Source of the DNA: Photobacterium frigidiphilum | GTDB lineage: Bacteria > Pseudomonadota > Gammaproteobacteria > Enterobacterales > Vibrionaceae | Assembly: GCF_003025615.1 (NCBI RefSeq) | Contig: NZ_PYMJ01000001.1 | Location: 62,001-126,000, forward strand | DNA: 64,000 nucleotides | Direction: 5' to 3' | Shown: positions 8,244-18,028 of the stretch, piece by piece | Layout: each line of letters begins with the position of its first letter | Numbering within the stretch: position 1 is the stretch's first letter | Notes under the pieces: model-generated | Databases searched by the model: none | The model's input: only the letters and a program-made list of their open reading frames with translations | What the model was told of the DNA's origin: nothing | Program-made: the position numbers and the translations under genes

Positions 8244-9680
8244 TTAGTTATTACGAATCCACTCATCCATATCAGATTTTAGGTTGTCAGATTTAGTACC
8301 GAAGATAGCTTGAACACCACTACCTGCAATAACAACACCTGCAGCGCCAAGCTTCTTAAGACGATCTTGATCAACATTCTCAATGCTTGCTACAGATACA
8401 CGTAAACGTGTAATACATGCATCAAGGTTAGTGATGTTGTCTTTGCCACCAAATGCGAGAACTAATTCTTTAGCCATCTCTGAACCAGCACCAACAACAA
8501 CTGCATCACTTTCTTCTTCTTCGTCTTCACGACCAGGCGTTTTCAAGTCTAGCTTAGCAATAACTACGCGGAATACTACGTAGTAAATTGCAGCGTAAAT
8601 TAGCCCCATAACAGGGAATAACCATAACTTTTGAGAGTTCGCAGAAAGAACAACGAAGTCAATGAAACCGTGAGAGAAAGAAGTTCCGTGTACCATACCC
8701 AGCATGTTTGTCATTACGAACGCAGAACCCGCAAGGAAAGCGTGGATTACGTAAAGTACAGGAGCAACAAACATGAATGAGAATTCGATTGGTTCAGTAA
8801 TACCTGTTAGGAATGAAGTCAGCGCAGCTGAAACCATGATACCACCAACTTTCGCACGGTTTTCAGGCTTCGCTGAATGCCAGATTGCGATTGCTGCAGC
8901 AGGAAGACCAAACATCTTGAACATGTAACCGCCAGCTAGCTGACCGAAACCGTTACCAGCAAGACGAGTTGCTTCATTTGCTTCTAAGTAACAAGTTAGA
9001 ACACCTGTACGCGCTTCACCCGCAGCGTTTACACAGCTACCCGCTTCGAAGAAGAATGGTACGTTCCAAACATGGTGTAAACCAAATGGGATTAGAGAAC
9101 GCTCAACAACACCGTAAATGCCGAATGCTAATGTTGGATTCTGGTGTGCAGCCCAATCAGAGAATGCGCCAATTGCGCCGCCAATTGGAGGCCAAATAAT
9201 AGAAAGAAGAATTGCAAGACCGATAGAACAGAAGCCTGTCATGATCGGAACAAAACGCTTACCAGCAAAGAAGCCTAGGTACTCAGGAAGTTGAATACGG
9301 AAGAAGCGATTAAATGCCCACGCCGCAACACCACCAACAAGAATACCGCCAAGTACGCCTGTTTCGATGTTTTCAAGACCCATCAGGTTAGCCATAACCT
9401 TCAGAGTAGCAGCCATGATACCGTAACCAACAATAGCCGCTAGACCAGCAACACCATCGTTGTTTGTAAAACCAAGTGCAACACCTACTGCGAATAGTAG
9501 TGGCATTTGACCAAATACAGAACCACCCGCTTGTTCCATAATTTGTGAAACAACGTCGGGTAGCCAGCTAAAGTTTGCTGCGCCAACTCCTAATAGAATA
9601 CCTGCTACCGGCAAAACCGATACAGGCAGCATTAGCGCCTTACCGACTTTTTGCAGGCTAGCAAAAAGGTTCTTAAACAT
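8244..9680 (-). CDS. ptsG: PTS glucose transporter subunit IICB
   Basis: PtsG imports glucose through the inner membrane and phosphorylates it, receiving phosphate from HPr via EIIA-Glc. The 478-residue protein has an N-terminal IIC membrane domain (to about residue 385; [26 protein letters not shown]), an acidic linker (REDEEEESD) and a C-terminal IIB domain whose phospho-cysteine is C422 in LDACITRLR. No IIA domain is attached, as in enteric PtsG. Its own terminator follows. Upstream lies a perfect FNR-type palindrome with a TATACT -10 at matching spacing, suggesting oxygen-responsive control. Confidence 0.95.
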   Translation of the reverse strand: MFKNLFASLQKVGKALMLPVSVLPVAGILLGVGAANFSWLPDVVSQIMEQAGGSVFGQMPLLFAVGVALGFTNNDGVAGLAAIVGYGIMAATLKVMANLMGLENIETGVLGGILVGGVAAWAFNRFFRIQLPEYLGFFAGKRFVPIMTGFCSIGLAILLSIIWPPIGGAIGAFSDWAAHQNPTLAFGIYGVVERSLIPFGLHHVWNVPFFFEAGSCVNAAGEARTGVLTCYLEANEATRLAGNGFGQLAGGYMFKMFGLPAAAIAIWHSAKPENRAKVGGIMVSAALTSFLTGITEPIEFSFMFVAPVLYVIHAFLAGSAFVMTNMLGMVHGTSFSHGFIDFVVLSANSQKLWLFPVMGLIYAAIYYVVFRVVIAKLDLKTPGREDEEEESDAVVVGAGSEMAKELVLAFGGKDNITNLDACITRLRVSVASIENVDQDRLKKLGAAGVVIAGSGVQAIFGTKSDNLKSDMDEWIRNN

Positions 9681-9784
9681 ATTGTGCTCCTGAGTGGAAT
9701 GTTTTAATTAGAGTTCAAATGGGTGCAAGCGACATACCCCCGTAGCCATAATGCTAGCACCACTTTCTTTTTCTTTCGGCACTT

Positions 9785-9825
9785 AGTATAAAATGCGGTG
9801 CTAAATATAACTTGATGGCAATCAA
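9785..9825 (-). promoter_or_regulatory. putative FNR-dependent promoter of ptsG
   Basis: A perfect FNR palindrome TTGAT-N4-ATCAA occupies 9812-9825. On the minus strand TATACT (9785-9790) is a good -10. If it spans -12 to -7, the palindrome is centred at about -40.5, close to the -41.5 of class II FNR promoters. The start site would lie near 9778, about 98 bp before the ptsG ATG. Confidence 0.6.
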
Positions 9826-10104
9826 GAATGCTAATGCCGTATGAAATTTAATTTCAAAATCAAGTCCCGATCACAATGGGCGATCACAAAAAAAACAAAC
9901 AAAAATACAACTAACACATTGAATAAAATGAAAAATATAACAAAAAAAAAGACAAATAAAAGATGTAATAAAATTTCAGCTTTGTAATTCATGTTATTTT
10001 ATGTAACGAAGATACTTTCGGGCTATAAATCGCAGAAAGTGACGACTTATAGACCAAAAATCAAATTAGCAATTTAATTTTCAAAACAATGAACTAAAAC
10101 CATT
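9826..10104. other. upstream region of ptsG and gap to ycfH
   Basis: No gene is seen. An exact 8-bp direct repeat CGATCACA at 9868-9875 and 9881-9888 (13-bp period) lies upstream of the FNR box. Each copy is half of a CRP-like site, but neither has a matching second half. 9890-10010 is extremely A-rich. Confidence 0.4.
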
Positions 10105-10132
10105 AAAAAATGGAGCTAAAAGCTCCATTTTT
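10105..10132 (-). terminator. terminator of the pabC-mltG-tmk-holB-ycfH operon
   Basis: TGGAGCT-AAA-AGCTCCA is flanked by A- and T-runs, directly after the ycfH stop codon. Confidence 0.8.
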
Positions 10133-10139
10133 ATAAAAT

Positions 10140-10916
10140 CTATCTTTCGGCGCGCGAAAAAAGGTTGAAGAAGTTATTCGTCGTGACTTTTTCAACTTCT
10201 TCGACAGATACTCCTTTTAGTAACGCGATATATTGTGCAACTTCACGAACATACGCCGGCTGATTCTGCTTACCGCGATAAGGGATTGGAGCAAGGTAAG
10301 GTGAGTCCGTTTCAACTAATAAACGTTCTAATGGCAAACTACTGACTACATTTTTAAGTTCACTTGCTTTATTGAACGTTACAATACCCGATATCGAGAT
10401 ATAAAAGCCAAGCTCAATCGCTTCTTGTGCCATTTCAAGGCTTTCAGTGAAACAATGCAGAACACCACCACATTTCTCTGCGCCTTCTTCACGTAGAATT
10501 CGCATTGTATCTTCACGTGCCATACGGGTATGAATAATGAGTGGCTTATTTAATTCAACCGCTAAACGAACATGCTCACGAAAGATGTCTTGCTGCTGCC
10601 CTGCCAATTCCGGCTGATAATGGTAATCTAACCCCGTTTCACCGATTGCAATAACGCGATCATGCTGAGCAAACGCTTTCAATTGATCGAAATTAAACCC
10701 TTCTTCAATATCAAGGGGATGAACACCACACGATGCAAAAACATTGCTATGGGGTTCAATCATTTCCATCATTGCTGGAAAACTTTTAAGTGTAACGCCC
10801 ACAGATAAAAAGTACTCAACACCACGATCTTTAGCTTTAGCTAACACATCATCAATGCCTGTATGAAGTTGCTCGTAATCTAATTTGTCCAGGTGACAAT
10901 GTGAATCAACTAACAC
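10140..10916 (-). CDS. ycfH: TatD-family metal-dependent hydrolase YcfH
   Basis: TatD/YcfH proteins are TIM-barrel metallo-hydrolases with DNase-type activity in the TatD branch; the physiological role of YcfH is uncertain. Metal ligands are visible: DSHCHLD at the N-terminus, a Glu in IGETGLDYH, IIHTR, VLHCFTE and the Asp in LVETDSPYLAP. Start choice: GTG at 10916 (MLVDSHCHL) has GGAG 9 nt upstream; the in-frame TTG at 10931 overlaps that ribosome site. It follows holB with a short overlap or near contact, as in the Escherichia coli holB-ycfH order, and is the last gene of the operon. Confidence 0.9.
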   Translation of the reverse strand: MLVDSHCHLDKLDYEQLHTGIDDVLAKAKDRGVEYFLSVGVTLKSFPAMMEMIEPHSNVFASCGVHPLDIEEGFNFDQLKAFAQHDRVIAIGETGLDYHYQPELAGQQQDIFREHVRLAVELNKPLIIHTRMAREDTMRILREEGAEKCGGVLHCFTESLEMAQEAIELGFYISISGIVTFNKASELKNVVSSLPLERLLVETDSPYLAPIPYRGKQNQPAYVREVAQYIALLKGVSVEEVEKVTTNNFFNLFSRAER

Positions 10917-11883
10917 GGTTATTTTCTCCAATAAATCCTGTTAACCACTCTACAATGAGTAATTCAATATTCAAACCACTGTGCTTCTCTAACTTTCGAT
11001 GTAGTTCGTTAATTTTTCGAACCTGCTGTATCAGAATAGTAGAGGGTACCGCTTGTGCTACTGATTGAATCTTGTCGATAGATTCACAATGCGTAAAATA
11101 ACCAGTAACACCTTGTTGAAGTTTAATACAGTCAACAAGAAAGTAGCTTAACCACTTCATACTGATGATACCTTCACTGCTACACAGTGATACAACATCG
11201 TAAATGCCAATATGCGGTGGCTGTAAAAAAGCAGTAAATGCTTCCATCAAATGATGGTGACGAATGTCCATTCCTTGCTCAATAAACTGCTGTGTTGCTA
11301 ACGGTGCACACGCATTCAAACGAATAGATTCAATCTTGATCGTTTGCATTAATTGCTTTTCCACCCACAGCTTCACAAACTGCTCGTCAGGGGTTTCCAT
11401 ACGCCATTTATTACAACGGCTTACAATAGTCGGTAATAAACTATCCAGCGATTGTGCCGTTAAAATAAACTGACATCCTGATGGCGGCTCTTCCAATGTT
11501 TTCAAGATAGCGTTAGCACCCGCTTCACCCATTGAATCGGCACAGTCAATCATGATAACGCGTTGCCCTGCCAGCTGAGAGGTTTCCATTGCCCAGCGAT
11601 TACATTGCCTGACAGCATCAACACCAATCTGTTTCCCTTCTTGCTCGGGCTGAATAAGGTGAAAGTCAGGATGCGTACCTGCAGCAAACAATTTGCAACT
11701 GTGGCAAACACCGCAGGGTTCAGAGTCACAGTTATTACAAAGCACAGTTTGTGCTAATTGTTGCCCTAAAGCCTCCCGCCCAGTGCCTTTTGGGGCAAGT
11801 AATAAAATTGCATGGTGCAGGCGTCCCTGTATTAACAGCTGCTGCCAGCTGTGCCATAGCGCTTCATGCCAGGGATAGAGCAT
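10906..11883 (-). CDS. holB: DNA polymerase III subunit delta'
   Basis: HolB is the stator of the clamp-loader complex that opens and loads the beta sliding clamp. The 325-residue protein has a cluster of cysteines at 49-63 (CNNC, CGVC, HSC) forming the zinc site, and a degenerate P-loop (APKGTGREAL) that, as in other delta' subunits, lacks the canonical GKT. The SRC motif (VSRCNKW) is present. The C-terminal third is divergent, which is usual. It lies directly between tmk (next codon boundary, no gap) and ycfH, the conserved gammaproteobacterial order. Confidence 0.92.
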   Translation of the reverse strand: MLYPWHEALWHSWQQLLIQGRLHHAILLLAPKGTGREALGQQLAQTVLCNNCDSEPCGVCHSCKLFAAGTHPDFHLIQPEQEGKQIGVDAVRQCNRWAMETSQLAGQRVIMIDCADSMGEAGANAILKTLEEPPSGCQFILTAQSLDSLLPTIVSRCNKWRMETPDEQFVKLWVEKQLMQTIKIESIRLNACAPLATQQFIEQGMDIRHHHLMEAFTAFLQPPHIGIYDVVSLCSSEGIISMKWLSYFLVDCIKLQQGVTGYFTHCESIDKIQSVAQAVPSTILIQQVRKINELHRKLEKHSGLNIELLIVEWLTGFIGENNRVS

Positions 11884-12513
11884 CTATTGCTTCTCCAACC
11901 ATTGATTTAAGGCTTGCTTCAGATCGCCCGTTACACTTTCTAACGACTGGCTAGCATCAATAATGATCACTTTAGGGTTATTTTCTGATAGCTCAAGAAA
12001 ACGAGCACGCGCTCTATGGAAGAAATCCACATTCATTTTTTCGATACGATCTAGCTCGCCACGACCACGCGCACGTTCTAATCCGAGTATTGGGTCAATA
12101 TCCATATAAATCGTTAAGTCAGGACAAAAATCACCTAACACGGTATCACGCAAGTTTTCCATCAATGCTCTATCAAAACCACGACCACCACCTTGGTAAG
12201 CTTGTGATGACATGTCATGACGGTCGCCAACGACCCATCGACCTTCAGCTAAAGCAGGCTTAATAATATTATCAACCAACTGAATACGAGCGGCATATAA
12301 CAAAAGTAGCTCAGCCATATCGGTTAATGGCTCATCTGGGTGCCCTTCTTTTATCAAGGCACGCATTTGCTCAGCTAATGGTGTTCCGCCAGGCTCACGC
12401 GTTGATTCTGGGTTTTCAATACCATGTGCAGCAAGGGTATCGATCACTTGCTGAATAGCGGTGCTTTTACCTGCGCCTTCAAGGCCTTCAATTACAATAA
12501 ATTTAGCAGTCAT
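11884..12513 (-). CDS. tmk: thymidylate kinase
   Basis: Tmk phosphorylates dTMP to dTDP for DNA synthesis. At 209 residues it has normal family length. It shows the P-loop GLEGAGKST (10-18), the DR(E/Y/H)-type nucleotide motif ([13 protein letters not shown], then [16 protein letters not shown]) and the LID region typical of the enteric type. The stop codon abuts holB and the ATG overlaps the end of mltG by 1 bp, so it is translationally coupled in the pabC-mltG-tmk-holB-ycfH operon. Confidence 0.96.
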   Translation of the reverse strand: MTAKFIVIEGLEGAGKSTAIQQVIDTLAAHGIENPESTREPGGTPLAEQMRALIKEGHPDEPLTDMAELLLLYAARIQLVDNIIKPALAEGRWVVGDRHDMSSQAYQGGGRGFDRALMENLRDTVLGDFCPDLTIYMDIDPILGLERARGRGELDRIEKMNVDFFHRARARFLELSENNPKVIIIDASQSLESVTGDLKQALNQWLEKQ

Positions 12514-13526
12514 CAGTTTCTTAACGTCTTTAAATATGCGCGTACAGCACGATTATGCTCTACCAGTGATTTAGAAAATTTATGGCCACCTTTACCGTCA
12601 GCCACAAAATAGTAAAACGAACTCGTTTCTGGGTTTACCGCCGCTAAAACAGAAGCCTTACTCGGCATTGCTATTGGCGTTGGGGGTAAACCAAAAATGG
12701 TATATGTGTTATAAGGCGTTGGCGTGCGTAAATCGCGCTTACGAATATTGCCTTCATATTTATCACCCATACCGTAAATTACTGTAGGGTCTGTTTGAAG
12801 ACGCATGCCTTTATTTAAACGATTCATGAATACCGAAGAAACTAAGGTTCGTTCATCATCAACCGCCGTTTCTTTTTCAATAATCGAGGCCATAATTAAG
12901 GCTTCATAAGCCGACTTTAATGGCACATCGTTATCACGAGCTTGCCATGCAGTATCAAGTAAAGCCGTCATCTTATTGTACGCGCGCTTTAACAGCTCAA
13001 GATCAGACGTACCCGCCGTATAATTATAGGTTTCAGGTAATAAGTAGCCTTCGAGCTTACTAATATGTGTCGCGCCAATGGCTTGAGCAATATCATCTTC
13101 TGACATACCTTCACTTGCATGCACAACAGCTGGTGATGTTCTTAATTGCTCTAGCCAATCAACAAATCGGTCACCTTCAACGAGAGTAATAGAAAACTGA
13201 TGCTCTTTTCCTGATGTGACTAATGCAAGCACGTCTCGCAGTTTTTGATCCGGAACGATCAAATATGTCCCCGCTTTAATACGTGTTAGTTGAGGATCTA
13301 AACGGCCAATCCAACGTGTCCATTTTGATGGAGTTACAACGTCTGCAATCGCTAATTGATTCAGCAACCCTCGAAAACTGGTTCCAGGTGTTACCGTTAA
13401 AAGTACATCTTCTTGATTAATCACAGGCTTTTCAAGAGACTGGTTAACCTGTTGATACGACCAGCCTGCAACACCTGCTGCAAACACACCCAGTATAAGT
13501 ACAACAATGAACAACTTCTTTAGCAC
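12513..13526 (-). CDS. mltG: endolytic murein transglycosylase MltG
   Basis: MltG (YceG) cleaves nascent glycan strands in the periplasm and is thought to act as the terminase of peptidoglycan polymerisation. The 337-residue protein has one N-terminal membrane anchor (about 4-24), a LysM-like segment ([13 protein letters not shown]) and the YceG catalytic domain with the conserved Glu in MASIIEKET, followed by [11 protein letters not shown] and PYNTY. It overlaps pabC by 7 bp and tmk by 1 bp. Confidence 0.94.
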   Translation of the reverse strand: MLKKLFIVVLILGVFAAGVAGWSYQQVNQSLEKPVINQEDVLLTVTPGTSFRGLLNQLAIADVVTPSKWTRWIGRLDPQLTRIKAGTYLIVPDQKLRDVLALVTSGKEHQFSITLVEGDRFVDWLEQLRTSPAVVHASEGMSEDDIAQAIGATHISKLEGYLLPETYNYTAGTSDLELLKRAYNKMTALLDTAWQARDNDVPLKSAYEALIMASIIEKETAVDDERTLVSSVFMNRLNKGMRLQTDPTVIYGMGDKYEGNIRKRDLRTPTPYNTYTIFGLPPTPIAMPSKASVLAAVNPETSSFYYFVADGKGGHKFSKSLVEHNRAVRAYLKTLRN

Positions 13527-14329
13527 GTATACAACCTCTTGTTTAAAGCATTGAGCAATGTTTGCTCAGAGAATTCATTTTCATTAATTTTTTTAATTGG
13601 CACCAATGCCATAAGCGCATTAGTAATAAAGATTTCATCAGCACAAAGCAATGACTCTAACGATGTTTTGACAAACTCAACACAATACTCAGTGCTATCT
13701 AGCAATTCCAGTACATGTGATCGCATCACACCATGTACACCTGACATATCCAATTCAGGTGTATATACGGTATTTTCACACCGCCAGAAAATATTAGATG
13801 CTGTTGCTTCCATTACATGCCCATTAACATCAAGAACAACAGCGTCTAACCAACCGCTATCATCGACTTCTTGCTTTAATAGCACTTGTTCAAGTCGGTT
13901 TAGATGCTTAAACCCAGCAAGCATTGGCACAAGCCCAAGCCGTTGCTGGCAAACACCCAATTCAATGCCATCTTGCTGCCATTCAACATAATGCTTTGGC
14001 CAATCAAAATCAGAAATGATGACCTGTGTATCAGCACACCCCGTTGGACTATACCCTCGCCCACCTTCGCCACGGCTGATAACGACTTTGACCACACCTT
14101 TGTCTGAATATTGTTTAGCTTGTTGATACACCTGCTGAGTAACTTCATTCCAATTAGGTGCAGAGATCCGGAATGTTCGTACATTTTTTTGTAATCGCTG
14201 AAGATGCAATCGCCACAATAGCGGTTTACCTTGCTTAATCAGCACGGTAGTAAAACTACCATCGCCATATTGAGCGGATCGATCTCTTATCGAAATGCTG
14301 GATTGTTCCGTTCCATTTACCAGTACCAT
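13520..14329 (-). CDS. pabC: aminodeoxychorismate lyase
   Basis: PabC is a PLP enzyme that splits 4-amino-4-deoxychorismate into p-aminobenzoate and pyruvate for folate synthesis. The 269-residue protein is of normal length with fold-type IV features: RDRSAQYGDGSFTT near the N-terminus, the PLP lysine in GFKHLNRLEQVLLKQE, and ATASNIFW. It heads the pabC-mltG-tmk-holB-ycfH unit. The gap to fabF contains a terminator, so a separate promoter or readthrough is required. As in E. coli, it sits directly after fabF. Confidence 0.94.
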   Translation of the reverse strand: MVLVNGTEQSSISIRDRSAQYGDGSFTTVLIKQGKPLLWRLHLQRLQKNVRTFRISAPNWNEVTQQVYQQAKQYSDKGVVKVVISRGEGGRGYSPTGCADTQVIISDFDWPKHYVEWQQDGIELGVCQQRLGLVPMLAGFKHLNRLEQVLLKQEVDDSGWLDAVVLDVNGHVMEATASNIFWRCENTVYTPELDMSGVHGVMRSHVLELLDSTEYCVEFVKTSLESLLCADEIFITNALMALVPIKKINENEFSEQTLLNALNKRLYTC

Positions 14330-14374
14330 ATTGACAATTCTTCACAGCAAAATTAAATATAAATAAATACGTAT

Positions 14375-14406
14375 AAAAAAACGACCCGATGTAAACATCG
14401 GGCCGT
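14375..14406 (-). terminator. terminator between fabF and pabC
   Basis: On the minus strand CCCGATG-TTTA-CATCGGG, extended by flanking pairs, is followed by a run of seven T. It lies 66 bp after fabF. Confidence 0.75.
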
Positions 14407-14471
14407 TCATAATATCAGGTTATCACTAATTATTCCTGACCACTCACTTTAGATATCTAAAGAAGAAAGTC

Positions 14472-15713
14472 TTACATCTTCTTGAATAGTAGCGAGCCGT
14501 TTGTACCGCCAAAACCAAATGAGTTACATAGAGAGTACTCAAGGTTCTTAACTTGGCGAGCTTCACCAGCCACATAATCAAGGTCACAGCCTTCATCAGG
14601 GTTGTCTAAGTTAATCGTAGGCGGTACAGCCTGATCAACAAGAGACATAATAGAAATAATAGCTTCAACAGAACCCGCCGCACCTAACAGGTGGCCAGTC
14701 ATCGATTTTGTTGATGATACTAATACATCTTCAACTGCCGAACCCATAGCGCGCTTAATACCACGCGTTTCTGCTACGTCACCTGCAGGTGTTGATGTAC
14801 CGTGAGCGTTAATATAGCCAATTTTTTCAGCATTGATACCCGCATCACGCAGTGTTGCTTCCATTGCCAAAGCGCCACCCGAACCATCAGGAGTTGGTGA
14901 AGTCATGTGATAAGCATCACCACTCATACCAAAACCAACAAGTTCAGCGTAGATTGTTGCGCCACGCGCTTTAGCGTGTTCGTATTCTTCGACAACAATC
15001 ACACCTGCGCCATCACCTAGAACAAAACCGTCACGGTCTTTGTCCCAAGGGCGAGAAGCCGCTTGTGGATCATCATTGCGAGTTGATAACGCTTTAGCAG
15101 CCGCAAAGCCGCCCATGCCTAGCTCAGTAGATGCTTTTTCAGCACCGCCAGCTAGCATTGCGTCAGCATCACCATATGCAATCATACGTGCTGCATGGCC
15201 AATATTATGAAGGCCAGTAGTACAAGCCGTAGAAATAGCGATGTTAGGACCGCGTAGGCCATGCATGATAGACATGTGACCAGCAATCATATTTACAATT
15301 GTTGATGGAACAAAGAACGGGCTAATTTTGCGCGGTCCTTTCTCCATAAGGGCTTGATGACCAGCTTCGATAAGCCCAAGACCACCAATACCAGAACCGA
15401 TAGCAACACCAATACGGTGTGCGTTTTCTTCTGTTACTTCAATACCTGAATCTTTAAATGCTTGCACGCCAGCTGCAATGCCGTATTGGATAAATAAATC
15501 CATTTTACGGGCATCTTTTTTGGTCATGTATTCTTCAGGATTGAAGTCTTTAATCATACCGGCAAACTGAGTAGCAAATAAGCTAGCATCAAAATGCTCA
15601 ATAGTACTAATACCACTAGTACCAGATAGTAAAGCCTTCCAAGAAGATTCAACCGAATTGCCAACAGGAGTTAGCATACCCATGCCAGTAACAACTACAC
15701 GACGTTTTGACAC
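14472..15713 (-). CDS. fabF: beta-ketoacyl-ACP synthase II
   Basis: FabF condenses malonyl-ACP with acyl-ACP in fatty-acid elongation, including the temperature-sensitive palmitoleate to cis-vaccenate step. The 413-residue protein has the full Cys-His-His triad: C164 (TACTTG), H304 (NAHGTS) and H341 (TGHLLGAAG). The residue after the nucleophile region is Thr rather than the Ser of many FabF proteins, which is minor. It lies downstream of acpP, separated by an 83-bp gap holding a strong terminator, so part of its expression is by readthrough or from its own promoter. Confidence 0.96.
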   Translation of the reverse strand: MSKRRVVVTGMGMLTPVGNSVESSWKALLSGTSGISTIEHFDASLFATQFAGMIKDFNPEEYMTKKDARKMDLFIQYGIAAGVQAFKDSGIEVTEENAHRIGVAIGSGIGGLGLIEAGHQALMEKGPRKISPFFVPSTIVNMIAGHMSIMHGLRGPNIAISTACTTGLHNIGHAARMIAYGDADAMLAGGAEKASTELGMGGFAAAKALSTRNDDPQAASRPWDKDRDGFVLGDGAGVIVVEEYEHAKARGATIYAELVGFGMSGDAYHMTSPTPDGSGGALAMEATLRDAGINAEKIGYINAHGTSTPAGDVAETRGIKRAMGSAVEDVLVSSTKSMTGHLLGAAGSVEAIISIMSLVDQAVPPTINLDNPDEGCDLDYVAGEARQVKNLEYSLCNSFGFGGTNGSLLFKKM

Positions 15714-15751
15714 GATTAATTTCTCCGGGAAATGAGGATAAAAACAGACTT

Positions 15752-15783
15752 TAAAAAAATCAGGCGGTCATGGTGACCGCCTG
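15752..15783 (-). terminator. terminator/attenuator between acpP and fabF
   Basis: CAGGCGGTCA and TGACCGCCTG form a perfect 10-bp stem with a 3-nt loop. On the minus strand it is followed by a run of T. It lies just after the acpP stop codon, fitting the need for excess acpP mRNA. Confidence 0.8.
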
Positions 15784-15796
15784 GAGGTGTTCTTTA

Positions 15797-16033
15797 TTAC
15801 TCAGAAGCGCTGTTTACGTAGTCGATTGCTGCTTGAACTGTAGTAATTTTTTCAGCTGCTTCGTCAGGAATTTCTGTATCGAATTCTTCTTCAAGAGCCA
15901 TTACTAGTTCAACTGTATCTAGTGAATCAGCACCTAGATCGTCAACGAAAGAAGCTTCGTTCTTAACTTCTGCTTCGTCCACACCTAGTTGCTCAATGAT
16001 GATTTTTCTTACGCGATCTTCGATGTTGCTCAT
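15797..16033 (-). CDS. acpP: acyl carrier protein
   Basis: AcpP carries growing acyl chains on a 4'-phosphopantetheine arm in the cytoplasm. The 78-residue acidic protein is near identical to other gammaproteobacterial ACPs. The prosthetic group attaches to S37 in [16 protein letters not shown]-type ribosome site precedes the ATG. It lies between fabG and fabF. A large nested inverted repeat fills most of the gap to fabG, and a strong terminator follows, so acpP can be expressed as a short abundant transcript. Confidence 0.98.
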   Translation of the reverse strand: MSNIEDRVRKIIIEQLGVDEAEVKNEASFVDDLGADSLDTVELVMALEEEFDTEIPDEAAEKITTVQAAIDYVNSASE

Positions 16034-16097
16034 ACTAATATATTTCCTTAAAACAAGAATTCGCTAATGCGATTTGCTGTAGTTTATTCATTACTAC

Positions 16098-16188
16098 AAA
16101 AGTTGCAAGACCCTCATTGCTGGTCAAACCACGATTTTTCATGAAAACATGCCGAGTTTGACTTGCGTCATCAAGTATTGCAACTTTT
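16098..16188 (-). other. nested inverted repeat between fabG and acpP
   Basis: AAAAGTTGCAA (16098-16108) is perfectly inverted at 16178-16188. Inside it GTCAAAC (16123-16129) pairs with GTTTGAC (16156-16162), and a short CATG-TTTT-CATG hairpin lies in the centre. On the minus strand the structure starts 5 bp after the fabG stop and ends in TTTT, so it could be an elaborate terminator, an RNase processing site or an acpP leader element. Confidence 0.5.
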
Positions 16189-16192
16189 TTGA

Positions 16193-16927
16193 TTAAATCA
16201 TGTACATGCCGCCGTTAACATGCAACGTTTCACCGGTTACATAAGCAGCATCTTCTGAAGCTAAGAAAGCAACTGCTGCTGCAATTTCACGCGGATCACC
16301 TAAACGACCAGCAGGAACATTTGCAAGTGTAGCAGCACGTTGCTCATCATTCAGGGCTTTTGTCATATCAGTTTCAATAAAACCTGGTGCTACCGCATTC
16401 ACGGTAATACCACGAGATGCCACTTCACGTGCCATAGATTTAGTGAAACCAATCAAACCAGCTTTCGCAGCTGCGTAGTTAGTCTGACCTGCGTTACCCA
16501 TCGTTCCGACAACAGAACCAATGCTAATAATACGACCATTACGCTTTTTCATCATGGCGCGTAGAACTGCTTTAGAAAGACGGAAAACAGATGTTAGGTT
16601 AGTATCCATGATATCTTGCCATTCGTCATCTTTCATACGCATTAGCAAGTTATCACGAGTAATACCCGCATTGTTTACCAAAATATCAATATCGCCGAAC
16701 TGATCTTTAATCTGCTTTAGTGTATCAGCAATGGAATCAGGTGAAGTCACGTTCAGGGCTAAACCTTTACCTTTATCACCTAAATATGCGCTAATTGCTT
16801 CTGCGCCGCTTTCAGACGTTGCAGTGCCAATAACAGTTGCGCCACGCTCAACCAAAATTTCAGCGATTGCACGACCAATACCACGGCTTGCACCCGTTAC
16901 TAGAGCAACTTTACCTTCCAGGCTCAT
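16193..16927 (-). CDS. fabG: 3-oxoacyl-ACP reductase
   Basis: FabG is the NADPH-dependent reductase of the fatty-acid elongation cycle. It is a 244-residue short-chain dehydrogenase with TGASRGIG cofactor motif (11-18), NNAG (85-88) and catalytic S138, Y151 and K155. The length equals that of E. coli FabG. It follows fabD by 23 bp in the fab operon. A structured gap of 159 bp separates it from acpP. Confidence 0.97.
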   Translation of the reverse strand: MSLEGKVALVTGASRGIGRAIAEILVERGATVIGTATSESGAEAISAYLGDKGKGLALNVTSPDSIADTLKQIKDQFGDIDILVNNAGITRDNLLMRMKDDEWQDIMDTNLTSVFRLSKAVLRAMMKKRNGRIISIGSVVGTMGNAGQTNYAAAKAGLIGFTKSMAREVASRGITVNAVAPGFIETDMTKALNDEQRAATLANVPAGRLGDPREIAAAVAFLASEDAAYVTGETLHVNGGMYMI

Positions 16928-16950
16928 TGTATTTCCTCTTTAAATAATAC

Positions 16951-17874
16951 TTATTTTGCTGCATCTAAACTTGCAGAATCATTCACTACTGCACTAGCCA
17001 ATGCACGATTAATACGCTTTGTTAGACCAGTTAGTACTTTACCTGGCCCCATTTCAAGCAGTTGTTCAATGCCTTCATTTACCATGCGTTCTACAGACTC
17101 AGTCCAACGAACAGGGCCGTATAGCTGCTTAACAAGCGCCAGTTTAATTGCAACAGGATCGCTCTCTGTCTGCACATCAGCATTGTTGATAACAGGAATA
17201 GAAGGCGCATTAAATTCAATTGCCTCTAATGCCACAGCTAGCTTATCTGCTGCTGGCTTCATCAATGCACAGTGTGAAGGCACTGATACTGGCAGTGGAA
17301 GTGCACGCTTCGCGCCAGCTTCTTTACACAGTACATTTGCACGCTCAACCGCTTCTTTATTGCCCGCAATCACAACCTGACCCGGTGAGTTAAAGTTAAC
17401 CGGAGAAACGATTTGGTCTTGTGCTGCTTCTTCACATGCTTTCGCAATTGAATCATTATCCAGACCGATAATTGCTGACATTGCACCCACACCAGCAGGT
17501 ACAGCTTCTTGCATTAATTGACCACGAAGTTCAACTAATTTAATGGCTTCTTTAAAATCAATCACACCAGCACAGACTAATGCTGAATATTCACCTAGGC
17601 TGTGACCTGCAAGTACTGCAGGTTGCTCACCACCTTGTTCTTGCCATACACGCCAAATAGCAACAGATGCTGTTAATAAAGCAGGCTGTGTGCGATCGGT
17701 TTGATTTAAATCTTCAGCAGGCCCGTTTTGTACCAATGCCCATAGGTCATAACCTAGTACTTCTGACGCTTCCACAAAAGTATGCTTAACAATATCAAAT
17801 TTTTCAGCAAGCTCAGCCAACATACCAACAGCCTGAGAACCTTGCCCAGGAAAAACAATCGCGAATTTAGACAT
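16951..17874 (-). CDS. fabD: malonyl-CoA:ACP transacylase
   Basis: FabD transfers malonyl groups from CoA to ACP, supplying elongation units. The 307-residue protein has the GQGSQ motif near the N-terminus, nucleophile S92 in GHSLGEYSA, and the catalytic His in SVPSHCALM. A good GGACT-type ribosome site precedes the start. The 154-bp gap to fabH contains two small inverted repeats (17897-17914 and 17937-17962) that may be operators or leader hairpins. Confidence 0.96.
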   Translation of the reverse strand: MSKFAIVFPGQGSQAVGMLAELAEKFDIVKHTFVEASEVLGYDLWALVQNGPAEDLNQTDRTQPALLTASVAIWRVWQEQGGEQPAVLAGHSLGEYSALVCAGVIDFKEAIKLVELRGQLMQEAVPAGVGAMSAIIGLDNDSIAKACEEAAQDQIVSPVNFNSPGQVVIAGNKEAVERANVLCKEAGAKRALPLPVSVPSHCALMKPAADKLAVALEAIEFNAPSIPVINNADVQTESDPVAIKLALVKQLYGPVRWTESVERMVNEGIEQLLEMGPGKVLTGLTKRINRALASAVVNDSASLDAAK

Positions 17875-17896
17875 TCGAGAGTCCTTTAATTTTTTA

Positions 17897-17914
17897 AACT
17901 GAATTTTTCAGTTT
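17897..17914. repeat. small palindrome in the fabH-fabD gap
   Basis: AAACTGAA and TTCAGTTT face each other around 2 nt, 23 bp before the fabD start. It could be an operator or a leader hairpin; no regulator is assigned. Confidence 0.35.
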
Positions 17915-18028
17915 TAACCTAGCTAATCGCTTTAAACAATCCTGTTATTTATCAGGTTGTTATTATTTTGACTTTAAGCAGTTTTTTAATCGTTATCGTC
18001 AAAAATAGTAAAACAATTAGCAACAAAA

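Noticed and set aside
9868..9888. CRP sites upstream of ptsG
   Set aside because: Two CGATCACA direct repeats resemble CRP half-sites, but neither has a partner half at the correct spacing.
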